Shown: piece by piece, positions 16,773 through 26,094 of the stretch | Layout of the letters: each line of letters starts with the position of its first letter | Position numbering within the stretch: the first letter of the stretch is position 1 | Assembly (NCBI GenBank): GCA_017431515.1 | Contig: JAFRKV010000045.1 | Location: forward strand, 1 to 36,234 | Source of the DNA: Lachnospiraceae bacterium | GTDB lineage: Bacteria > Bacillota > Clostridia > Lachnospirales > Lachnospiraceae | Length of the DNA stretch: 36,234 bases | Reading direction: 5' to 3' | Program-made: the position numbers and the translations under genes | The notes under the pieces: model-generated | Database searches by the model: none | Told to the model about the DNA's origin: nothing | Seen by the model: the letters and a program-made list of their open reading frames with translations, nothing else

Positions 16773-18047
16773 ATGGCAAAAAAAGAAATGATTGCGATGC
16801 TCCTGGCCGGAGGACAAGGCAGCCGTCTCGGTGTGCTGACCGCCGATGTGGCGAAGCCTGCCGTTTCGTTTGGCGGCAAATACCGGATCATTGACTTCCC
16901 CCTCAGCAACTGCATCAACTCCGGTGTCGATACGGTCGGCGTGCTTACGCAATACCAGCCGCTCCGTCTGAACAGCCACATCGGGATCGGGATGTCCTGG
17001 GATCTTGACCGCAACAGCGGCGGTGTCATGGTGCTTCCTCCTTATGAAAGTACCGATAATACCGATTGGTACACCGGTACTGCAAATGCCATCTATCAGA
17101 ATATCCGTTTCATCGAGTCCTATGATCCGGAATATGTCCTGATTCTTTCCGGAGACCATATCTATAAAATGGATTATGAATCCATGCTGGATTTCCACAA
17201 ACGCAATAAATCAGACGCGACCATCGCCGTGATGCCGGTGCCTCTGGAGGAGGCCAGCCGTTTCGGCATCATGATCGCAAACGAAGATCATCAGATTACC
17301 GAATTTGAGGAAAAGCCGGAGCATCCGAGGAGCAATCTCGCCTCCATGGGCATTTATATCTTTACCTGGTCTGTCCTGAAGGATGCGCTGCTTGCGCTGA
17401 AGGATCAGCCGGGCTGTGATTTCGGAAAGCATATCATTCCTTACTGCCACAGCAAGGATCAGCGGCTGTTTGCTTATGAGTTCAACGGCTATTGGAAGGA
17501 TGTCGGAACTCTCGGTTCCTATTGGGAAGCAAACATGGAGCTGGTGGATCTTGTTCCGGAGTTTAACCTCTACGAGGAATATTGGAAGATCTACACCAAG
17601 AGCAACAATATCGAGCCGCAGTACATCGCTCCGGATGCGCGCGTTGACCGCAGCATCATCGGCGAAGGCACGGAGATCTACGGCGAAGTCGATCATTCCG
17701 TGATCGGAACCGGCGTCACCATCGGCAAAGGCGCCGTGATCCGTGATTCGATCATCATGAAGGAATGCCGGATCGGCGATGGGACCACCATCGACCATTC
17801 CATTATCGGCGAATATACCACCATCGGTGACAATTCCCACATCGGTGTCGGGGAATATGCGGAGAGCCAGTATGATCCGAAGGTGTATGCGTTTGATCTC
17901 GTCACTGTCGGCGAGCATTCCGTCATTCCCGGCAATGTCAATATCGGCAAAAACGTTGCAATCTCCGGTAAAACAGAATCTTCTGACTATCCGGACGGAA
18001 ACCTTCCAAGCGGAGGATATATCATTAAGGCAGGTGACGAAGCATGA
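16773..18047 (+). CDS. glgC: Glucose-1-phosphate adenylyltransferase (GlgC)
   Basis: 424 residues from ATG 16773, with AGAGGTGA ahead. Makes ADP-glucose from glucose 1-phosphate and ATP, the committed step of bacterial glycogen synthesis. The N-terminal nucleotidyltransferase domain has [14 protein letters not shown], the [20 protein letters not shown] block, and the catalytic-site motif [11 protein letters not shown]. The C-terminal part is a left-handed beta-helix with repeated hexapeptides ([22 protein letters not shown]). Its stop overlaps the start of glgD (ATGA). The frame stays open upstream of 16773 through the palindromic element, but that stretch has no ribosome site and is not protein-like. 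Confidence 0.96.
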   Translation: MAKKEMIAMLLAGGQGSRLGVLTADVAKPAVSFGGKYRIIDFPLSNCINSGVDTVGVLTQYQPLRLNSHIGIGMSWDLDRNSGGVMVLPPYESTDNTDWYTGTANAIYQNIRFIESYDPEYVLILSGDHIYKMDYESMLDFHKRNKSDATIAVMPVPLEEASRFGIMIANEDHQITEFEEKPEHPRSNLASMGIYIFTWSVLKDALLALKDQPGCDFGKHIIPYCHSKDQRLFAYEFNGYWKDVGTLGSYWEANMELVDLVPEFNLYEEYWKIYTKSNNIEPQYIAPDARVDRSIIGEGTEIYGEVDHSVIGTGVTIGKGAVIRDSIIMKECRIGDGTTIDHSIIGEYTTIGDNSHIGVGEYAESQYDPKVYAFDLVTVGEHSVIPGNVNIGKNVAISGKTESSDYPDGNLPSGGYIIKAGDEA

Positions 18048-19162
18048 AAGCATTAGGGATTATCTTAGCCGGCGGCAACAACAGCAAAATGCAGGAGCTT
18101 TCCAAAAAAAGAGCCATCGCCGCCATGCCGGTTGCCGGCAATTTCCGCTGTATCGATTTTGCGCTCAGCAACATGACCAACTCCAGGATTCAGAAGGTGG
18201 CTGTGCTGACCCAGTATAACGCAAGGTCCTTAAACGAGCATCTGAATTCTTCCAAATGGTGGGATTTCGGACGGAAGCAGGGCGGTCTTTTCCTGCTGAC
18301 CCCCACACTCACCGAAGATAACAGCTGGTGGTATCGCGGCACAGCGGATGCCATGTATCAGAACATCATCTGGCTTAAGAGAAGCCATGAGCCGTACGTC
18401 ATCATCAGCGGCGGCGATTGCATCTATAAAATGGACTTTAACAAGCTCCTGGAATATCACATGGCGAAAAACGCCGACATCACCGTAGTCTGCAAGGAAG
18501 TGGATCCCCATGTGGATATCAGCCGTTTCGGCGTCATCCGGATGAACGAGGATTCCCGCATCACCGAGTTTGAAGAGAAGCCAATGGTGGCGCAGTCCAA
18601 TACGATCTCTGCCGGGATTTACGTGATTCGCCGGCGTCAGCTGATCGAGATGCTGGAGCGCTGTGCAGAAGAAGGGCGTAATGATTTCGTCACGGATATT
18701 TTGATCCGCTATAAGAATATGAAGCGGATCTATGGTTTTAAGATTACCGATTACTGGGCAAATATCTCGACTGCAGAGTCCTATTACAAAGCTAATATGG
18801 ACTTTCTGGACGCGGATGTTCGTAATTATTTCTTCAAGCAGGAGCCCAAGATTTACTCCAAAATCGATGATCTCGCGCCGGCAAAATACAACACCGGTGC
18901 CGATGTTCATAACAGCTTGGTCAGCAGCGGCTGTATCGTCAATGGCAAGGTGGAAAATTCGCTGCTATTCAAGAAAGTATTTGTCGGCAAGAACTGCGTC
19001 ATCAAAAATTCCATCATACTGAATGACGTCTATATTGGCGATAATACGCACATTGAAAACTGCATCGTGGAAAGCAGAGGTACTTTGAACGCAAATACTT
19101 ACTACAGCGGCGGCGATGGCATCAAGATCGTTGTAGAAGATAATGAGCGCTACGTATTGTAG
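18044..19162 (+). CDS. glgD: Glycogen biosynthesis protein GlgD (GlgC-like regulatory subunit)
   Basis: 372 residues, overlapping glgC by four bases. In Firmicutes GlgD pairs with GlgC to form a more active hetero-oligomer and is itself nearly inactive. Compared with GlgC here, the N-terminal GGQGSRLG loop is changed to GGNNSKMQ and the catalytic [10 protein letters not shown] to [11 protein letters not shown], consistent with a non-catalytic paralogue. The C-terminal beta-helix is present but shorter. No starch/glycogen synthase gene follows, so the remaining pathway must lie elsewhere. Confidence 0.93.
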   Translation: MKALGIILAGGNNSKMQELSKKRAIAAMPVAGNFRCIDFALSNMTNSRIQKVAVLTQYNARSLNEHLNSSKWWDFGRKQGGLFLLTPTLTEDNSWWYRGTADAMYQNIIWLKRSHEPYVIISGGDCIYKMDFNKLLEYHMAKNADITVVCKEVDPHVDISRFGVIRMNEDSRITEFEEKPMVAQSNTISAGIYVIRRRQLIEMLERCAEEGRNDFVTDILIRYKNMKRIYGFKITDYWANISTAESYYKANMDFLDADVRNYFFKQEPKIYSKIDDLAPAKYNTGADVHNSLVSSGCIVNGKVENSLLFKKVFVGKNCVIKNSIILNDVYIGDNTHIENCIVESRGTLNANTYYSGGDGIKIVVEDNERYVL

Positions 19163-19238
19163 AGATATTTTTAAGGAACTGTACCGAAATAACATGTACA
19201 ACATCCGACAACACGGCGTAGACTCGTATCATAGTAAG

Positions 19239-19264
19239 CGGCAATAGGCCAAAAGCCTATGTCG
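19239..19264 (+). repeat. Hairpin in the glgD-spoVG gap
   Basis: CGGC-A-ATAGGC with loop CAAAA and GCCTAT-GTCG: ten pairs with one bulge and one G-U. No T tract follows, so it is not a standard terminator. No firm promoter for spoVG was recognised in 19163-19337; TTGATA at 19291 is a possible -35 only. Confidence 0.5.
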
Positions 19265-19337
19265 TTCACAATCATTATGTGCAGGTTATTTTGATACGGA
19301 TCCTTTCAAATAAATTTATTCTTAAGGGGGGATACGT

Positions 19338-19610
19338 ATGCAAATCACCGATGTACGCGTCAGAAAAGTCGAAAAAGAAGGGAAAATGAAAGCCGCTGTT
19401 TCCATCACGATCGACGATGAATTCGTGGTTCACGACATCAAAGTCATCGACGGCGAAAAAGGTCTCTTCATTGCGATGCCAAGTCGCAAAGCATCCGACG
19501 GCGAATATCGTGATATCGCACATCCGATCAACTCTGATACCAGACAGAAGATTCAACAGCTGATTCTGGATGCCTACAAAAAAGCCGAAGAAAACGGTTT
19601 TGAGCAGTAG
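19338..19610 (+). CDS. spoVG: SpoVG family RNA-binding regulator
   Basis: 90 residues, usual length. Begins [19 protein letters not shown] and contains [21 protein letters not shown] and the [11 protein letters not shown] block that define SpoVG. SpoVG influences asymmetric septation and sporulation in Bacillus and binds nucleic acids in other Firmicutes. A strong AAGGGGGG ribosome site precedes the ATG. The gene is monocistronic, ending at a strong terminator. Its presence is compatible with a spore former but does not prove it. Confidence 0.96.
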   Translation: MQITDVRVRKVEKEGKMKAAVSITIDDEFVVHDIKVIDGEKGLFIAMPSRKASDGEYRDIAHPINSDTRQKIQQLILDAYKKAEENGFEQ

Positions 19611-19621
19611 TCAGAGCAACA

Positions 19622-19655
19622 AAAAACCGGATCCGAAAAGGGATCCGGTTTTTTT
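19622..19655. terminator. Bidirectional terminator between spoVG and the sugar permease
   Basis: ACCGGATCC-GAAAAG-GGATCCGGT stem (19626-19649) with T7 on the plus strand and A6 before it that gives a T tract on the minus strand. It ends spoVG and the convergent ABC transporter operon. Confidence 0.93.
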
Positions 19656-19670
19656 GTGTCATCTGCTCTC

Positions 19671-20714
19671 TCAATTCGTCTTTAATGCGCGTTTCTTCTG
19701 CGCCATGACCACACTTTGAATGATCAGGAAGATACAGAGCATCGCCGCAATGGTGATGCCTGTCCACCATGCTTCATCCAGACCTGCGGAGGCCACGATA
19801 TTCTTGATGGTACTGAGAGACAATACGCCAAACAAAGTACCGATAATGTTACCGACACCACCTGTCAGCATCGTGCCGCCGATAATAGAGGAAGCGATGG
19901 CTTCCATTTCCATACCGGACGCATGGGACGGCGAGCCGGAACCCACATGCAGGAAGTACACATAACCGCCGATACCGGCCAGAAGGCTGCAGATCAGATG
20001 CGACAGGAATTTGGTGCGTTTCACATTGATTCCGAGCATCAGGGCGCTTTGTTTATTACCGCCGACTGCATAGAAGCTCCGTCCGAGCTTGGTATACTGG
20101 AGCAGGAAGAACAAAAACACCACTGCCAGCAGGGCCACGATCACACCGATCTCCACATAAGCCGGCACATAAACGCCCTTTTTATTAACAGATCCGAGAC
20201 CCGGCACATTAATTCTGGTGTTCTTCAGCGTTACAAACGCTTCATTCTCCACATTAAACGGCGCGGAATTCACGATGGTCGTCATACCACGCGCAAAGAA
20301 CATGCCCGCCAGAGATACGATAAAGGGCTGGATATCCAGATAGGCCACCAGAAAGCCCTGCACCACGCCATATGCCAATCCGATGGCAAGTGCGATCAGA
20401 ATGGAAACAAATACATTTCCGTTATGCTTGTCAAGATAAACCGCGCAGCACATGGAGACCAGTGCCACCACACCACCGACCGAGATATCGATCCCGCCGG
20501 TGATCATCACGATACTCATGCCACAGGATGTCAGGATCAAAGCCGCGTTTGCATTCAGGATGTTAAAGAATGTCTGAGGCTTTGTAAAGCCGCCGCCCTG
20601 GATCAGCACCGCTCCGAGATACATCAAAACGAAAATGATGATCGTGATCGCAAGGAGCAGGTTGGTATCGCTGAGTCTTGTAAAAATGCTTGCTTTCTTC
20701 TTTTCGGAAGCCAT
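19671..20714 (-). CDS. Sugar ABC transporter permease, YjfF-like
   Basis: 347 residues, about nine to ten hydrophobic helices, of the BPD_transp_2 (RbsC) permease family. The family motif GGIDISVGGVVAL is present, as is the C-terminal GGTMLTGGVGNIIGTLFG. It forms the membrane channel with the neighbouring permease. Its ATG follows the stop of that permease directly (TAA then ATG), with GGAGGTGG ahead. By gene order it matches YjfF of the E. coli galactofuranose importer. In Bifidobacterium a relative (FruEKFG) takes up fructose, so the substrate here is probably a furanose-form sugar but not proven. Confidence 0.9.
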   Translation of the reverse strand: MASEKKKASIFTRLSDTNLLLAITIIIFVLMYLGAVLIQGGGFTKPQTFFNILNANAALILTSCGMSIVMITGGIDISVGGVVALVSMCCAVYLDKHNGNVFVSILIALAIGLAYGVVQGFLVAYLDIQPFIVSLAGMFFARGMTTIVNSAPFNVENEAFVTLKNTRINVPGLGSVNKKGVYVPAYVEIGVIVALLAVVFLFFLLQYTKLGRSFYAVGGNKQSALMLGINVKRTKFLSHLICSLLAGIGGYVYFLHVGSGSPSHASGMEMEAIASSIIGGTMLTGGVGNIIGTLFGVLSLSTIKNIVASAGLDEAWWTGITIAAMLCIFLIIQSVVMAQKKRALKTN

Positions 20715-21797
20715 TTAACCCACCTCCTTCTGCGTCTTTGCAAATCGTTTTGCAAATTGGGAAATCCAATCCCGGAAAACCGGTGCACTGACCACCACAA
20801 GGATGATTACGACAATTGCTTTGTATGCCGCAAGCGCATCGGAGCTGACGTTGAACTTGTACAGCGTCGTGGTCAGGAACTGAATGATGTAAGCGCCGAG
20901 GATCGATGCCCACATATTGAACTTTCCGCCGGCCAGGGAGTTGCCGCCGAGAGCAACCGCAAGGATGGCATCCATTTCAATGTCTTTCGCAATGACGGAG
21001 TAGTTGATGGTGGAAAGACGGCTGACCTTGATCAGCGCCGCAACTGCCACGCACAGTCCGAGGATCACGAAGGTGATAAACTTGATAAAATTCGGATTGA
21101 TACCGTTGAGTCTGGAAGAGCTCTCATTGATACCCACCGCCTGCGTATAGAGACCCAGGTTCGTAAACCGCAGCACCAGCGCAATAACCACAATACAGGC
21201 TGCTGCAATAAACACGGTGGTCGGAATCGGAACACCCGGAATGAAACCACCAAAGTATCCGAACTTCGGGTCAGGCACGATAGGCAGCTCGTTGTTGTTG
21301 ATCCAGGCTGCGATGGAACGTCCTGCTGTAAATAGAATCAACGTCGCAATCATGGGCTGGATCTTGAAATAGGCCACCAGCATACCGTTAAAGGCGCCGC
21401 AGGCCATTCCTGCCAGGCAGGCCACAATAAATCCCACGATGATGGGCGCCGCCAGCGTATCCGGACGGGAATTACTGCCGCATAGGACACGAAGCATGGC
21501 AGAACCGGCGATGGCGATGGTCGCGCCAACCGAGATATCCTGTCCGCCGGATGCTGCTGTCACCAGCGTCATACCGATCGCCAGAATGGCAAGCTCTGAA
21601 CCGTAGTCCAGAATCGTAATCAGGGATCCGGAAAGAGCCGGATATCCTGCATTGTTTGTTCCGAGTGTGATTTTGAAAAAGCTGGGGTCATGGATCAGAT
21701 TGATCACCGCAAGAAGGATCAAAGCGACCAACGGGATAAACAACTGATGGCTGACCAGTTTTCTCCAAAAACCGCCTTTTGCACTGTCTTTACTCAT
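20715..21797 (-). CDS. Sugar ABC transporter permease, YtfT-like
   Basis: 360 residues, RbsC-type permease with multiple helices. The motif SGGQDISVGATIAIAGSAM corresponds to the family GGxDxSVG signature, and ALGGNSLAGGKFNMWASILGA is near the C-terminus. It overlaps the upstream ATPase gene by four bases (ATGA), so the two are translationally coupled. Two different permeases encoded side by side are the mark of YtfT/YjfF systems, against the single RbsC of ribose systems. Confidence 0.9.
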   Translation of the reverse strand: MSKDSAKGGFWRKLVSHQLFIPLVALILLAVINLIHDPSFFKITLGTNNAGYPALSGSLITILDYGSELAILAIGMTLVTAASGGQDISVGATIAIAGSAMLRVLCGSNSRPDTLAAPIIVGFIVACLAGMACGAFNGMLVAYFKIQPMIATLILFTAGRSIAAWINNNELPIVPDPKFGYFGGFIPGVPIPTTVFIAAACIVVIALVLRFTNLGLYTQAVGINESSSRLNGINPNFIKFITFVILGLCVAVAALIKVSRLSTINYSVIAKDIEMDAILAVALGGNSLAGGKFNMWASILGAYIIQFLTTTLYKFNVSSDALAAYKAIVVIILVVVSAPVFRDWISQFAKRFAKTQKEVG

Positions 21798-23311
21798 GAT
21801 TCGCTCTCACCTCCAGCTATGGTACTCATGATCTTGCTCTGGGTCAGATCATCGCCGGACAACTCTCCGACCACCTTCCGATCACGCATGACGATCAGTC
21901 TGGAACAGGTACGCAGCATTTCATCGGTTTCCGACGAAATGAAGGTCACGCTTACGCCTTCTGAAGCCAGCTCCAATACCAGCTTCTGGATATCCACCTT
22001 GGTTCCGACATCGATTCCGCGGGTGGGCTCATCCAGGATCAGATATTCCGGATGGGTCAGAAGCCACCGGGCAAGGATCACCTTCTGCTGGTTGCCGCCG
22101 GACAGAGATTTGATCGGCGTATCCACAGAAGCGGTCTTGATACTGAGCTTCTTGATGTACTCATCCGCAAACTTGTTCGCCTGAGATTTACTGAAGGGCC
22201 GGAAGAAACCGGTCAGTACCTGATATGCCAGGATAATGTTTTCCCGCACGGAAAGATCTCCGATGATCCCGTCCACCTTGCGGTCCTCCGGGAGATAGGC
22301 GATTCCGTTCTTCATGGCATCCAGTGGCTTTGCGATCTTGATGGTCTTTCCGTTTTTCTTTACCGTGCCGTGCAAAACCCTGTCCGCGCCGAAAATCGCG
22401 CGCACGCTCTCGCTTCGCCCGGATCCGAGAAGACCCGTAAATCCATTGACCTCTCCCTTCTTGATGTAGAAGTCGAAGGGCTTGATCCCGGCGTTGCTTT
22501 GCAGATTCTCCGCTTCGAATACCTTTGTATCCGCGTCGCTGCCCTGATAAGCGTTCTGTTCGCTCTTGATATCGGAAAGATCGTCCATTTCCTTTCCGAG
22601 CATCTTCGCCACAAGCTGTACCCGGGGCAGATCCTTGATCTCATATTCTCCCACCAGACAGCCATCTCTGAGTACCGTGATCTTGTCACAGACTTCATAA
22701 ACCTGATCCAGGAAGTGTGTCACGAAAATAATACCGACGCCTCTTGCTTTCAGATCCCTCATCAGACCGAACAGCTTTTCCACTTCCTGCTCATCCAAGG
22801 AAGAGGTCGGTTCATCCAAGATCAGAACCTTACAATCCATATCAACCGCTCTGGCGATCGCCACCATCTGCTGTACCGCGATGGAGCAGCTGGCCAGCTG
22901 CTGCGATGCCTTGGCGGGAATATCCAAATTTTGAAGAATTTTATCAGCGTCCTGTACCATCTTTTTCCAATGCTGGATGGTCCCTTTGGTACGCCCGATA
23001 TACATATTCTCTGCCACCGTCAGATTCGGGCAGAGGGTAATCTCCTGATACACAGTACTGATCCCGAGCCTCTGTGCATCCTGCGGCGAATGAATGGTCA
23101 CTTCGCCCTGATCCTTTAACGTGATCGTTCCGCTGTCTTTTCCGTACACACCGGTCAATACCTTGATCAGCGTAGACTTTCCGGCGCCGTTTTCACCCAT
23201 CAGCGCATGAATCTCGCCTTCGCAAAGTGTAAAATCCACTCCCTGCAATGCACGTACTCCCGGGAAGCTCTTATCGATCTTTCGCATTTCCAGAATTGCG
23301 TTTTCTCTCAC
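21794..23311 (-). CDS. Sugar ABC transporter double ATP-binding protein, YtfR/RbsA-like
   Basis: 505 residues with two ABC domains. Domain 1: Walker A GENGAGKST (about 39-47), Walker B VLILDEPTSSLDEQE, with a degenerate signature (ASCSIAVQQMVAIARA). Domain 2: a degenerate Walker A lacking the Lys (LLGSGRSESVRA), a good signature LSGGNQQKVILARW and Walker B YLILDEPTRGIDVG. This asymmetry is normal for the RbsA/MglA class, where one complete composite site drives import. The start is a GTG at 23311 with GGGGTG ahead. It is separated from the binding-protein gene by a strong terminator-like hairpin. Confidence 0.94.
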   Translation of the reverse strand: MRENAILEMRKIDKSFPGVRALQGVDFTLCEGEIHALMGENGAGKSTLIKVLTGVYGKDSGTITLKDQGEVTIHSPQDAQRLGISTVYQEITLCPNLTVAENMYIGRTKGTIQHWKKMVQDADKILQNLDIPAKASQQLASCSIAVQQMVAIARAVDMDCKVLILDEPTSSLDEQEVEKLFGLMRDLKARGVGIIFVTHFLDQVYEVCDKITVLRDGCLVGEYEIKDLPRVQLVAKMLGKEMDDLSDIKSEQNAYQGSDADTKVFEAENLQSNAGIKPFDFYIKKGEVNGFTGLLGSGRSESVRAIFGADRVLHGTVKKNGKTIKIAKPLDAMKNGIAYLPEDRKVDGIIGDLSVRENIILAYQVLTGFFRPFSKSQANKFADEYIKKLSIKTASVDTPIKSLSGGNQQKVILARWLLTHPEYLILDEPTRGIDVGTKVDIQKLVLELASEGVSVTFISSETDEMLRTCSRLIVMRDRKVVGELSGDDLTQSKIMSTIAGGESES

Positions 23312-23334
23312 CGGTCCCGTTCACCCCTTTTCTG

Positions 23335-23382
23335 AAAAAACGCGGCGCAAGCGTACTCTTTTTCTTACGCCCGCACCGCGTT
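23335..23382 (-). terminator. In-operon terminator/attenuator between binding protein and ATPase
   Basis: A 17-bp stem with three G-U pairs (23366-23382 with 23339-23355), 10-base loop, then TTTTTT on the minus strand. Partial read-through would give much more binding-protein mRNA than transporter mRNA, a known pattern in binding-protein-dependent importers. The ATPase ribosome site follows about 20 bases later and no promoter was seen between. Confidence 0.85.
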
Positions 23383-23400
23383 TGTCTTAGCTCTTAAAGA

Positions 23401-24486
23401 TTAGATTCCGTAAGTATCTACATCATCCTGAGAAATCGAGGAAGCATCGAAGCCCTTCTCGTCCATGACGATGACTTTCTCGTCGATGGTCTCGCCATTC
23501 TCAAGCTTCTTGATGATCTCATCAATGTAGGAAGCCTGGAACGGATTGCACTGCTGATCGAAGTTCCAGTCGCCGTTCAGAAGCTCTTCCAGAGCCCACT
23601 CGTTGCAGTCAAAGCCCATCACGATAACGTCTTTGCCAACACCGTGGGAGATACCAGCTGCATCAAGTGCTGCAACAGCACCCTTTGCCATATCATCGTT
23701 CTCAGCGTAGATGACATTGAACTTGTCACCGGAGTCGATGACGGACTGCACGATCTGCTGTGCCTTCTCAGCGTTCCACTCAGCGGTCTGCTGCTTTACG
23801 ATGTTCCAGTTGTCTTCTGCTGCAGCCTTCTCATCAAGAGCGCCGGTACGACCCTGCTGTGCAGCGGAGCCCATCACGCCCTGAAGGTGGATGATATTGT
23901 ACTCATCCAGATCCTGGCTTGCAAGCCAGTCAACTGCGTTCTGGCCTTCCTTAGCCATATCGGAAACGATAGAAGCTACATAAAGGCTCGGATCTGCATC
24001 AATGGTACGGTCGAACAGGATGACGCTGATGCCTGCATCGTTTGCATCCTGAAGCACGGAATCCCAACCAGCCGTATCAGCTGCGGAAAGAAGCAGGTAA
24101 TCTACCTCATCCTGGATGAACTTCTGTGCTGCTGCGATCTGCTCATCATTCTTCAGGCTGTATGCGAAGGAAGCGTCATAGCCGTTCTCCTCGTTGAACA
24201 TAGCCTTCAGGTCTGCGTCGTTGGCGGTACGATAACCGGACTCGTTCGGATCATTGTTGATGATACCGACTTTGATCAGCTCGCCGCTTGCTGCCTCTGC
24301 AACAGCCTCGTCGACTGCCTCCGAGACCGCTTCCTCAACAACCGCCTCTGCAACAGCCTCATCGACTGCTTCCGAAACCGCCGCTGCTTCTGCTGCTGCC
24401 TGAGCTGTTGCGTCCTGGCCGCAGCCTGCAAGCATGCCTGCCGCTACGACACCCGTGAGCAAAACACTCAAAAGTTTCTTTTTCAT
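23401..24486 (-). CDS. Sugar-binding lipoprotein of the ABC importer, YtfQ-like
   Basis: 361 residues. Lipoprotein signal with lipobox LAGC, so Cys22 should be lipidated and the protein tethered outside the membrane. An unusual Ala/Glu/Val tether (about residues 27-68) contains a tandem 17-residue repeat, followed by a periplasmic-binding-protein type 1 fold (KVGIINNDPNESGYRTANDADLKAMF begins it). The middle has LSAADTAGWDSVLQDA and ILFDRTI, the end VIVMGFDCNEWALEELL. It resembles galactofuranose-binding YtfQ and the second lipoprotein at 27209. The GGAGGG ribosome site is strong. It is the first gene of the transporter part. Confidence 0.92.
   Translation of the reverse strand: MKKKLLSVLLTGVVAAGMLAGCGQDATAQAAAEAAAVSEAVDEAVAEAVVEEAVSEAVDEAVAEAASGELIKVGIINNDPNESGYRTANDADLKAMFNEENGYDASFAYSLKNDEQIAAAQKFIQDEVDYLLLSAADTAGWDSVLQDANDAGISVILFDRTIDADPSLYVASIVSDMAKEGQNAVDWLASQDLDEYNIIHLQGVMGSAAQQGRTGALDEKAAAEDNWNIVKQQTAEWNAEKAQQIVQSVIDSGDKFNVIYAENDDMAKGAVAALDAAGISHGVGKDVIVMGFDCNEWALEELLNGDWNFDQQCNPFQASYIDEIIKKLENGETIDEKVIVMDEKGFDASSISQDDVDTYGI
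24293..24381 (-). repeat. Tandem repeat encoding the lipoprotein tether
   Basis: Two 38-base copies (24293-24330 and 24344-24381) with three differences, spaced 51 bases (17 codons). They encode VSEAVDEAVAEA twice. The frame is kept and the differences fall at third positions, so the duplication has been under protein-level selection. Confidence 0.85.
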
Positions 24487-24546
24487 AGTATACCCTCCTT
24501 TGTTTCGGGACGAATCATGTCCCAGTTGGTTTTACAAAAACGATTA

Positions 24547-24574
24547 TAAAAAAAAGGCATCGAAAAAGCGATGC
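24547..24574 (-). terminator. Terminator after the YesM kinase gene
   Basis: Minus-strand GCATCG-CTTTTT-CGATGC stem (24574-24557) followed by a run of at least eight T. It isolates the sensor/regulator genes from the downstream binding-protein gene, which therefore needs its own promoter; TATAAT at 24548-24543 (minus) overlaps the T tract. Confidence 0.85.
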
Positions 24575-24608
24575 ACTTATTTCAGCAAAATGTATTATTT
24601 TTTCCTAG

Positions 24609-24638
24609 ATTATGAATAAATTATGAACAAAAGTTGAA
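24609..24638. promoter_or_regulatory. Phased direct repeats upstream of the binding-protein gene
   Basis: ATTATGAA at 24609-24616 and again at 24620-24627, with a third TGAA at 24635-24638: three TGAA cores exactly 11 bases apart, one helical turn. AraC-type regulators bind phased direct repeats of this sort beside the -35 region. A weak TTTATT/TAATAC pair (24620-24615 and 24597-24592, minus, 17-base spacer) would place the repeats at the -35. The link to the YesN regulator encoded upstream is inferred. Confidence 0.5.
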
Positions 24639-24642
24639 TATT

Positions 24643-26094
24643 TTATTCCTCTATATTCTTTTTCGGGATAAAAATTTCAACTTTTGTACCCTGACCATAG
24701 GTACTGTCCACTGCCAGCCCAAATCCCTCTCCGTAGTTCAGGCGCAGGCGTTCCGCCACATTGGACATGCCAAAACCCGCATTGTCCGGAGACGGTTTTT
24801 TCCTGCCGTCAATGATCCGCAGCAATTCCACCAGTTCTTCATCCGTCATGCCGATGCCGTCATCCTCCACGATGATCACGAGACGGTCTCCCCGCTCCTC
24901 AGCGGTAATCCGGATCGTCCCCATCCCGCGTTTATTCTTGATGCCATGGTACAGCGCGTTCTCCACGATGGGCTGGAGCGTCATCTTGATGATGCTGCAC
25001 GAATAGTACTCCTCGGGGATTGCGATCTCATAGCGCAGAATGTCACGATACCGGAACTGCTGAATCTGCAGATATGCCTCGATGTGGTTTAATTCTTCCC
25101 GGAGCGGGATAAAATCACGGCCGCCGGAAAGGGTCGTCCGGAAGAAGGTGGACAGAGAAGTAACGATGGAGGCCACGTCCTCCTTGCGGTTATCTTCGGA
25201 AAGCCAGACGATGTTGTCCAGGGTGTTATATAAGAAATGGGGGTTGATCTGCGCCTGCAGAAGCTTCAGCTCCAGCTTTCTGGAGTTGATCTGCTCCATG
25301 CGGTTATGCTCCACCAGTTCCCCGATCCGCTGCGTCATGCTGTTAAAGCTGCCCGCCAGCGCCGAGATCTCATCTCCCTGGCGCACATCCGCGCGGATGT
25401 CAAAACGCCCCTGGGCCACCTGCTCCGTCACATGCACCAATTGATCAATGGGCTTTGTGATACTGCGCATGATGATGATGGCCAGAATCAGCGTAACCAC
25501 CGCGGTTGCCATGACAGTCAAAATCGCCGCATTGATCAGCAGATTCCTCTGTTCCTCCATTTCACGGCGGGTGGATTCCATACTGACGGATTCATAGTAG
25601 ATATATTCCGAGATCCGCTCCTGGATCAGCTCCGTAATGATGCGGATATCCGTATCCAGGCGGGTCATATTCTCATCATAATGGCCGGAGATCTTCACCG
25701 TTTCATTGATCTCGTCCGCCCGCTTCTGCAGTGTCTCCAGAAGATTCACGATACTGATGAGACGTTCCTTCGCTACGGGAGATGTGGTCTCGTTATCGAG
25801 ATTCTCAAAACAAGCCTCTGCTTCCGCGATCATGGTGTCCGGATTGGGCATGCTGATCTCGTCCTCCACCTCCTCTTTCGAGAGAGACCGGGCCACCATC
25901 TGATACATGACTGCGTCCAGATTTTCCTTAAACACTGTATTATATTCATTGGCACGGGTGATATTCCGGACGATCTCATCATAGGACGCTGCCACCCGGT
26001 TCAGCTGATAAACCAGAAAACCCGTCACAATAATGAAGGGCACGATCAGCACCATGCTCATGACCAGAAGCTTTGCTTTCAGCGACAACTTCAT
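24643..26094 (-). CDS. YesM-type sensor histidine kinase
   Basis: 483 residues. Membrane helix about 10-31, extracellular helical region of about 155 residues, second helix about 186-209. A HAMP domain follows (SITKPIDQLVHVTEQVAQGRFDI), then the His_kinase (LytS/YesM) box with phospho-acceptor His286 in QINPHFLYNTLDNIVWLSE. The C-terminal ATPase domain has IVENALYHGIKNKRG and VEDDGIGM. It overlaps the regulator gene by four bases. YesM/YesN pairs next to sugar ABC genes typically sense an extracellular carbohydrate, often through a binding protein; the lipoprotein at 27209 is the likely co-sensor. Confidence 0.94.
   Translation of the reverse strand: MKLSLKAKLLVMSMVLIVPFIIVTGFLVYQLNRVAASYDEIVRNITRANEYNTVFKENLDAVMYQMVARSLSKEEVEDEISMPNPDTMIAEAEACFENLDNETTSPVAKERLISIVNLLETLQKRADEINETVKISGHYDENMTRLDTDIRIITELIQERISEYIYYESVSMESTRREMEEQRNLLINAAILTVMATAVVTLILAIIIMRSITKPIDQLVHVTEQVAQGRFDIRADVRQGDEISALAGSFNSMTQRIGELVEHNRMEQINSRKLELKLLQAQINPHFLYNTLDNIVWLSEDNRKEDVASIVTSLSTFFRTTLSGGRDFIPLREELNHIEAYLQIQQFRYRDILRYEIAIPEEYYSCSIIKMTLQPIVENALYHGIKNKRGMGTIRITAEERGDRLVIIVEDDGIGMTDEELVELLRIIDGRKKPSPDNAGFGMSNVAERLRLNYGEGFGLAVDSTYGQGTKVEIFIPKKNIEE

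Noticed and set aside
19716-21335. 539-residue plus-strand frame
   Set aside because: Antisense to two permease genes; His/Asp/Gln-rich and non-protein-like.
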